This document shows, piece by piece, positions 33,009-38,158 of a stretch of 38,158 nt of DNA. A program made the position numbers and the translations under genes. Source of the DNA: Actinomycetes bacterium (GTDB taxonomy: Bacteria > Actinomycetota > Acidimicrobiia > Acidimicrobiales > RAAP-2); assembly GCA_021793395.1 (NCBI GenBank), contig JAJYSU010000018.1, positions 1-38,158 on the forward strand. Reading direction: 5' to 3'. The notes under the pieces were generated by a model that had not been told where the DNA came from, did no database searches, and was given only the letters and a program-made list of their open reading frames with translations. How positions within the stretch are numbered: the stretch's first letter is position 1; the number at the start of each line of letters is the position of its first letter.

Positions 33009-34133
33009 GTGAGTGAAGGTCGAGACGAGGACGAGATAACGGGAGGCGAATCGCGCCGCGCGCGTGTACTGCGCCGCGCGGACGCGAGCAATGTGCCGCT
33101 GCGCACCATCGTGGTGACGGTGTTCACCGTCGCCGGCGTCTACCTGGCCGGCCTCGTTCTGTACCGACTACGCATGCTGTTGCTCATGATGCTCGTGGGG
33201 GGCTTCCTCTCGCTCATCCTTAATCCCCTGGTCGTGGCGCTGCAGCGCCACGGAATCCGGCGCCGGGGACTGGCGGTGGCGGTGGTCGGCACGGCAACAC
33301 TGGCCGTTTTCGTGGGGCTGGCGTTCGGCTTTGGGTACCCACTGGTCAACGGGTTGACACACTTGTCCCAGACTCTGCCCAACTACGTGCGCCACGCCCA
33401 GCACGGGACCGGGTGGATCGGTCACCTGATTCGCCGCTATCACGTCGAGGCGTGGGTGTCGAAGAACTCCGCGAAGTTGATCTCACTGGCCCAGGGCCTG
33501 AGCAAGCCGGCCCTAGCCCTGGGTCGCGGGGCGGTGTCGGTGTTGCTCGCCATGCTGTTGATCTTTACGCTGGTGTTGCTCCTGCTGATCGAAGGACCGG
33601 TGCTGCGCGCGACGGTGCTGCGTTGGGTGTCGCCCGAGCGAGAGGAGCGTCTGGTTCGCGTGAGCGCCCAGGTCAGTCGGTCGGCGGCCGGCTACGTTCT
33701 GGGCAACCTGGTGACGTCGCTCATTGCAGGAATCGTCGTGTTCGTCACACTGCTGGTGCTGGGCGTCCCCTTCGCGCTGTTGTGGGGCCTCTGGGTCGCC
33801 CTGGTGGACTTCTTGCCGACGATTGGGGGCGCGCTGGCGGGCATTCCGACGGTACTCTTCGCCTTTGGTCACTCCCTCACGGCCGGGATCATCACCCTCG
33901 TGGTCTTCCTCGTCTACACCCAGTTGGAGAACCACGTGCTGAATCCCGTGATCATGAGCCGGACCGTGCGCCTCAATCCCTTGAGTGTGTTCGTCGCGGT
34001 CCTGGTCGGCGCCGAGGTCGGCTCCTGGGTGGGAGGGCTCTTCGGCGGCTTCGTTGGCGTGTTGCTCGCGGTACCTCTCGCCGCATCCCTCCAGGCGGTT
34101 CTGCACGAAGTCGTGGGACCCTCGTCGAGGTGA
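33009..34133 (+). CDS. AI-2E transporter family (PerM-like) membrane protein
   Basis: This 374-residue protein shows the usual layout: paired N-terminal spans, an amphipathic middle region ('LVNGLTHLSQTLPNYV'), and a C-terminal bundle with 'GVPFALLWGLWVALVDFLPTIG' (split: GVPFALLWGLW, VALVDFLPTIGG) and 'YTQLENHVLNPVIMSRTVRL', both characteristic. GTG 33009 has GGGAGGGG ten bases upstream; GTG 32958 is in frame but lacks such a site. Members include exporters of signalling molecules and Na+/H+ antiporters, so the transported species is unknown. It follows the YbhN-like gene by 57 bases and may be cotranscribed. Confidence 0.87.
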   Translation: MSEGRDEDEITGGESRRARVLRRADASNVPLRTIVVTVFTVAGVYLAGLVLYRLRMLLLMMLVGGFLSLILNPLVVALQRHGIRRRGLAVAVVGTATLAVFVGLAFGFGYPLVNGLTHLSQTLPNYVRHAQHGTGWIGHLIRRYHVEAWVSKNSAKLISLAQGLSKPALALGRGAVSVLLAMLLIFTLVLLLLIEGPVLRATVLRWVSPEREERLVRVSAQVSRSAAGYVLGNLVTSLIAGIVVFVTLLVLGVPFALLWGLWVALVDFLPTIGGALAGIPTVLFAFGHSLTAGIITLVVFLVYTQLENHVLNPVIMSRTVRLNPLSVFVAVLVGAEVGSWVGGLFGGFVGVLLAVPLAASLQAVLHEVVGPSSR

Positions 34134-34211
34134 GGCGCCGTCGTGGCGTACGGGACGTTCGCCCCTAGTGGCGGCTCGCGCCACGCGCCCGCGTAGGTGT
34201 AGTGCGAGTAC

Positions 34212-35540
34212 GTGGATGGTTTTATCGATAGAACCGATGCGGGACGCCAGTTGGCGGAACGCCTCGTGTCGTGGCGCGGGCGTGACGTGGTTGTCGCCGC
34301 GCTTCCTCGAGGGGGCGTACCGGTTGCCTACGAGGTGGCTCTGTCCCTCGACGCCCCCCTCGAGATTCTGGTCGTACGCAAGATCGGCGCTCCCCACCAG
34401 CCCGAAGTGGCGATGGGGGCGGTGGGCGAGGACGGCGTCGTTTTGGTGAATCACGACGTGGTGCGCGCCGTGGGCGTGGATCGTCAGCGTTTCGACGACG
34501 CCGAACGTCGCGAGCGTGACGAGCTCGTGCGTCGCGTCGAGCTCTACCGGGGTAGTCGTCCCCCGAGTGACCTGCGTGGCCGAACGGTGCTGCTGGTCGA
34601 CGACGGTGTGGCCACGGGGGCGACCGCGCGGGTGGCCGCACGCGTGGCGCGCGCACGAGGGGCGACGTCCGTCGTCCTCGTGACACCCGTCGTCGCGGCC
34701 GACGCGCTGGCCGCGCTGCGCGAGGACGTTGACGAGGTGATCGCGATCATCGTCGCACGTGGCTCGTTCGCGGTGGGACAGTGGTACCAGAAATTTGACC
34801 AAACGACCGACGAGGAGGTGCTCGACGACCTCGGTCGTGCGGCGCGGCGCGTCGCGACGGCGCGCGACGGCGACGTGCCCTGGACGGGCCCGACGGAGGT
34901 GGTCGAGGTCGTCACGCCACGCGTGCGCCTCGAGGGCGTCCTCACTGTGCCCGACGGTGCGCGAACACTGGTTCTCGTGACGTACGTCGGTGGTGCTCGC
35001 GACGAGGCGCGTGATCTGGCGGTGACCGAGTCGTTGAACCGACGCGGCCACGCGACGTTGCTCCTCGACCTGCTGATCGAGAGCGAGGAGAACGACGGGG
35101 CCGCCGTGGACCTCGACGTTCTGACGCGGCGTCTGGAGGACGCGACGACCTGGGTCGTACGCCACGGCGCCGAGGGCGTCGTGTTCGGCTACCTCGGCGT
35201 GGGCACGGGCGCCGTCGCGGCGCTGCGTGCGGCGGCGGGTGACTCCTCGCCCGTCGCGGCCGTGGTGTCCGTCGAGGGCCGAATCGACCTCGTCGATGAG
35301 AGCACGGTGGCGCGACTGCGGGTACCCACGCTGCTGGTGGTGGGCGGCGACGATCCGTTCGCGATGACGTTGGCCGCGGCGCTGCGCCGACGTCTGGTCT
35401 GTGAGAGTCGACTGGTGGGCGTCGAGGGTGTGTCGCACCTCTTCAGCGAGCCCCGCGCGATCGAGGAAGCGACTCGTCTCGCGGGCGACTGGTTTGACGT
35501 CTATCTTGCGAGGGGCGACGCGCCCGCGCGCGTGACGTGA
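34212..35540 (+). CDS. Phosphoribosyltransferase fused to a dienelactone-hydrolase-like domain with lost nucleophile
   Basis: This 442-residue fusion has a type I PRTase domain (about 1–215) with 'LPRGGVPVAYEVA', 'VRKIGAP' and the PRPP-binding 'VLLVDDGVATGATA' (126–139), followed by an alpha/beta hydrolase domain (about 228–430). At the nucleophile elbow, where relatives read GASTG, this protein reads G329-V-G331-T-G333, so Ser is replaced by Gly. The acid (D380/D381 in 'VVGGDDPF') and His409 ('GVSHLF') remain. The hydrolase is therefore probably inactive or altered. GTG 34212 has no obvious ribosome site. It sits 13 bases before the erythromycin-esterase-like gene, a pairing common in actinobacteria. 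Substrates are unknown. Confidence 0.82.
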   Translation: MDGFIDRTDAGRQLAERLVSWRGRDVVVAALPRGGVPVAYEVALSLDAPLEILVVRKIGAPHQPEVAMGAVGEDGVVLVNHDVVRAVGVDRQRFDDAERRERDELVRRVELYRGSRPPSDLRGRTVLLVDDGVATGATARVAARVARARGATSVVLVTPVVAADALAALREDVDEVIAIIVARGSFAVGQWYQKFDQTTDEEVLDDLGRAARRVATARDGDVPWTGPTEVVEVVTPRVRLEGVLTVPDGARTLVLVTYVGGARDEARDLAVTESLNRRGHATLLLDLLIESEENDGAAVDLDVLTRRLEDATTWVVRHGAEGVVFGYLGVGTGAVAALRAAAGDSSPVAAVVSVEGRIDLVDESTVARLRVPTLLVVGGDDPFAMTLAAALRRRLVCESRLVGVEGVSHLFSEPRAIEEATRLAGDWFDVYLARGDAPARVT

Positions 35541-35553
35541 CGAAGGGGGTCTC

Positions 35554-36885
35554 ATGACAACGCTGAGCAGTGAGAGTCTACGGGAGGCGGACGTCTTACC
35601 TCTGTCGGACACGCCGCACGACCTCGACGCGCTGGTGGAGTGGATCGGTGATCGGTCGATCGTCCTGTTGGGCGAGGCGAGTCACGGCAGTCACGAGTTC
35701 TACGCGACCCGGGCCCGCCTGACTCAGCGACTGATCAAGGAAAAGGGATTCGTGGCCGTGGCCGTCGAGGCCGACTGGCCCGACGCCTACCGGGTCAATC
35801 GCTTCGTAGCCGGGGGGGATCGTGACCACGACGCCACAGCCTCGCTCTCGGACTTTCGACGCTTTCCGGGGTGGATGTGGCGTAACTACGACGTCGTCGA
35901 TTTCGTGACGTGGCTGCGCTCCTATAACGACCGCCACGTGGACCCGGCGCGGCGAGTGCGCTTCTACGGACTGGACCTTTACTCACTGCGGGCTTCCATG
36001 GAGTCCGTGGTGTCCTACCTGGACTCGGTGGAGCCCGAGGCGGCCCGCCTCGCGCGCGAGTACTACTCCTGCTTTGATCTCATCGGCAGCGAGGGGGCCG
36101 CCTACGGCCACGCGGTAACGCGGGGCCTGGCGCCGTCGTGCGAGGACGAGGTGGTGGCCGAGCTCATTGATCTTCGCCGCCGTGCGACGTCGCTCGTGGT
36201 GCACGACGGGGTGGTCGCCGAGGATGAGTACTTCTTCGCCGAGCAGAACGCGCTCGTGGTGCGTGACGCGGAGCGCTACTACCGCGCCATGTACGAGGGT
36301 CGAGTCTCGTCGTGGAACCTGCGCGATGAGCACATGACGCGCACGTTGCGCGACCTGGTGACGCACCTTCAACGAGTGGCCGGCTCCACCAAAGTGGTGG
36401 TGTGGGAGCACAATTCGCACGTGGGTGACGCGCGCGCCACCGAGCTCGGTCGCGCGGGCGAGTGGAACGTGGGACAGTTAGTTCGCACGACCTGGGGCCG
36501 AGACTGCTTCAGCGTCGGATTCACCACCGACCACGGTCGGGTCAGTGCCGCGTCGGACTGGGGCGGACCGGTGGAGCGCAAGCACGTGCGTCCCGCACTG
36601 GCCGGGAGCGTGGAGTCCCTCCTGCACGACGCCCCCGTGGACGACTTCGTCGTTCGCCTCGGGCCCGATACGCCGCCCGCGCTTCGAGCGACGAGGCTCG
36701 AGCGGGCGATAGGAGTGATCTACCGACCGGAGACGGAACGCTCGAGTCACTGGTTTCACGCCGAGGTGGCGTCACAGTTCGACGCGCTGATTCATCTCGA
36801 TCAGACCTCGGCGGTGCGCCCCCTCGAGCGCACCCTCCTGTGGGACCAGGGCGAGCTTCCCGAGACCTTCCCGTCGGGGCTCTAG
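35554..36885 (+). CDS. Erythromycin esterase-like family protein
   Basis: This 443-residue protein shows the family hallmarks: 'VLLGEASHGSHEFYATRARL' near residue 37, 'AVEADWPDAYRVNRFV', 'FYGLDLYSLRASM' and 'VVWEHNSHVGDARAT' with conserved Glu/His residues of the active site. ATG 35554 follows GAAGGGGG at good spacing. It is probably cotranscribed with the PRTase fusion. Homologues in this clade (next to PRTases) are widespread in soil actinobacteria and are not shown to give macrolide resistance, so I do not call resistance. Its TAG stop overlaps the stop of the convergent aldo/keto reductase within CTAG. Confidence 0.87.
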   Translation: MTTLSSESLREADVLPLSDTPHDLDALVEWIGDRSIVLLGEASHGSHEFYATRARLTQRLIKEKGFVAVAVEADWPDAYRVNRFVAGGDRDHDATASLSDFRRFPGWMWRNYDVVDFVTWLRSYNDRHVDPARRVRFYGLDLYSLRASMESVVSYLDSVEPEAARLAREYYSCFDLIGSEGAAYGHAVTRGLAPSCEDEVVAELIDLRRRATSLVVHDGVVAEDEYFFAEQNALVVRDAERYYRAMYEGRVSSWNLRDEHMTRTLRDLVTHLQRVAGSTKVVVWEHNSHVGDARATELGRAGEWNVGQLVRTTWGRDCFSVGFTTDHGRVSAASDWGGPVERKHVRPALAGSVESLLHDAPVDDFVVRLGPDTPPALRATRLERAIGVIYRPETERSSHWFHAEVASQFDALIHLDQTSAVRPLERTLLWDQGELPETFPSGL

Positions 36886-37874
36886 AACGCGGGTGTCGGC
36901 AGTGGCGTTCGGCGACGGCGCCGGGCTCGTGCGTCGCGCAGTACCGACGGGCTCCAGCCGCCGTCCTCCGGGTTCACGTTGGTGCCGGGCGCGACGAGCT
37001 CGTCGATTCGGTCGAGCACCGCGTCGTCGAGGTAGACCTCGGGCGCCCCGAGTTGGGACTCGAGCTGGTCCATGGTGCGCGGGCCGATGATGGCCGCGCT
37101 GACGGCCGGGTGCTCGAGAACGAAGGCCAACGCCAACTCGATGAGGGTGAGTCCCGATTCGTCGGCGAGCTGGGATAACGAAGTGACAATGTCAAGTTTT
37201 CTCTGGTTGGCGGGTTGGGAGAGGTCGTAGCGACCGGGAATCCTTTCGGCTCGCCGACTCTGGTTGTCGCGTCCGACGCCGAAGCGACCCGAGAGCCATC
37301 CGCCCGCCAGCGGGCTCCAGGGGATGACGCCGAGCCCGTAGGTGGCGGCCACGGGCAGTACGTCGCGCTCAATGCCGCGAACCAGAATCGAGTAGGGCGG
37401 CTGCTCGGTCATGAACCGTTCACGACCCTGTCGTTGCGTCACCCATTGGGCCTCCACGATCTGTTCCGCGGGGAAGGTCGAGCTTCCAAAGGCGCGGATC
37501 TTGCCCGCGTGAACCAGGTCGCTGAGGGCGCCGAGAGTCTCGTCGATGTCAGTGAGTTCGTCGGGCCGGTGGATCTGGTAGAGGTCGAGGTAGTCGGTCC
37601 CTAGACGGCGCAGGCTCTGGTCGACCGCGGCCATGATCCAGCGTCGCGAGTTACCCCGGGCGGCGGGGTCGTCGCCCATTGCGCCGTGGACCTTCGTGGC
37701 GACGACGACGCGGGAACGATCTACCTGGGCCAGGGTCTGACCCACGATGATCTCGGACTCTCCCTGGGAGTAGACGTCCGCCGTGTCGATAAAGTTCACT
37801 CCCGCATCCAGCGCGCGGCGGATGATGCGCACCGAGTCGGCGTGGTCGGGGTTTCCCCAGGCGCCGAACATCAT
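36882..37874 (-). pseudogene. Aldo/keto reductase with truncated N-terminus
   Basis: This 330-residue (beta/alpha)8 NADPH-dependent oxidoreductase has 'NFIDTADVYSQG' (Asp and Tyr), 'VVATKVHG' (Lys) and 'YLDLYQIHRPD' (His), the complete catalytic tetrad. The first Met (37874) falls inside the family's conserved 'LCLGTMxFG' strand. Reading upstream in frame gives Q-P-L-C-L-G-A before an in-frame TGA (37896–37898), with no start codon between, so the first dozen or so residues are lost. The sequence beyond is unrelated and leads into an IS607-type recombinase. A shortened protein from the ATG pair at 37874/37871 is possible but would lack the N-terminal beta-hairpin. Functional state uncertain. 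Confidence 0.7.
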
Positions 37875-37892
37875 CGCGCCGAGGCAGAGGGG

Positions 37893-38158
37893 TTGTCAAC
37901 TGATGTCACACCACACCGCAAGACTACGTAATAATGAACGTGAGTGAGTGGGCCAACCTCCAGGGGATACGGCCCCCGACCACCTATCAGTGGTTTCGAG
38001 AGGGGACGCTGCCGGTGCCCGCGCGTCAAGTCGGGCGCGTGATTCTTGTCGGCGAGCTCGAAACCGCGATATTCCAGAATGGATCGACCGTCACTTATGC
38101 ACGGGTCTCATGAGCCGATCAGCGAGACGACCTCGATCGCCACGTCGCGCGAGTGAGT
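37893..38158 (+). mobile_element. Left end of an IS607-family element (extends beyond the window)
   Basis: Aldo/keto reductase homology stops at about 37892 and a recombinase of IS607 type begins at 37934. The break follows a GGGG run, consistent with IS607 elements inserting at GG without target duplication. The 40 bases between hold TGTCA repeats (TGTCAAC and TGTCACA) that may be recombinase-binding sites. The exact end is inferred. Confidence 0.65.
37934..38158 (+). pseudogene. IS607-family serine recombinase (TnpA), 5' part with nonsense codon
   Basis: The frame begins with a MerR-like DNA-binding domain 'MNVSEWANLQGI', 'TTYQWFREGTLPVPARQV' and 'VILVG', then 'TVTYARVS', where the last Ser is the serine-recombinase nucleophile. 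Codon 60 is TGA (38111–38113). Beyond it the same frame continues 'ADQRDDLDRHVARVS', the expected family sequence, to the window edge. So the stop is a point nonsense mutation rather than a true end, leaving 59 residues. The gene is partial because the window ends. The accompanying tnpB-like gene, if any, is outside. Confidence 0.8.

Noticed and set aside
33513..35612. A 699-codon open frame on the minus strand
   Set aside because: It lies antisense to the AI-2E-type and PRTase-fusion genes, is rich in His, Arg and Gln, and shows no domain. Long antisense frames are expected in high-GC DNA.
35554..36885. Macrolide-resistance erythromycin esterase
   Set aside because: Only family-level similarity can be seen; the PRTase-linked environmental clade has no shown resistance role.
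28..37914. Shared ten-base GTCACACCAC at 28–37 and 37905–37914 as ends of a mobile island
   Set aside because: Ten bases shared once in 38 kb is weak, flanking bases do not match beyond it, and the content between looks like ordinary chromosome.
1..38158. CRISPR arrays, rRNA genes, riboswitches or a prophage
   Set aside because: No regular spacer-repeat series, rRNA sequence, recognisable riboswitch core or phage structural gene was seen.

Overview
The window is a high-GC stretch of an actinobacterial chromosome. Three things point there: two exact CGAAC-N4-GTTCG LexA boxes of the actinobacterial/Gram-positive type, the LysM–nrdR neighbourhood, and many GTG starts and 4-base overlaps. A lineage outside the well-studied mycobacteria and streptomycetes, such as Acidimicrobiia, is plausible, but this is inference from gene style only.

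Layout. (1) 1–2100: an orphan, secreted family-5 solute-binding protein closed by an 18-bp terminator hairpin. (2) 2225–4305: a translationally coupled MoxR-like AAA ATPase and a HEXXH+VWA protein. (3) 4323–7347: an SOS-controlled run, LysM division-inhibitor-like protein – nrdR – PIG-L deacetylase – DNA polymerase IV, behind a promoter that carries two LexA boxes. (4) 7334–15928: envelope and mixed genes: L,D-transpeptidase, methyltransferase, secreted alpha/beta hydrolase, GNAT, SGNH hydrolase, PbpA-like PBP and a class A beta-lactamase-fold protein without a signal peptide. (5) 16027–29409: a murein-recycling island. (6) 29536–36885: small membrane protein, tRNA-Cys, AccD/AccA-like fusion, YbhN-like and AI-2E-type membrane proteins, PRTase–hydrolase fusion and erythromycin-esterase-like protein. 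(7) 36882–38158: an aldo/keto reductase cut at its 5' end by an IS607-family element whose recombinase carries a nonsense codon.

The most interesting part is the murein-recycling island. Two operons diverge from one 209-bp control region (23642–23850). The leftward operon encodes a peptide-type ABC importer (SBP, DppB, DppC, DppD, DppF) with anhydro-N-acetylmuramic acid kinase (AnmK) between the permeases and the ATPases. The rightward operon encodes a GntR/UTRA regulator fused to a GNAT acetyltransferase domain, an AmiE-like S12 serine hydrolase, a one-chain MurQ–NagA fusion and a SIS-type glucosamine-6-phosphate deaminase (NagB-II type). A dipeptide (L-Ala-D/L-Glu) epimerase lies convergently at the far left. 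Together they describe a cytoplasmic route: import of anhydro-muropeptides, peptide removal, anhMurNAc to MurNAc-6-P, GlcNAc-6-P, GlcN-6-P and Fru-6-P, with the stem dipeptide converted to L-Ala-L-Glu. A perfect 9-4-9 palindrome fills the spacer of the regulator promoter, and a half-site lies in the spacer of the transporter promoter, so one regulator probably controls both arms. A 17-bp perfect hairpin holds the dppB start codon in its loop.
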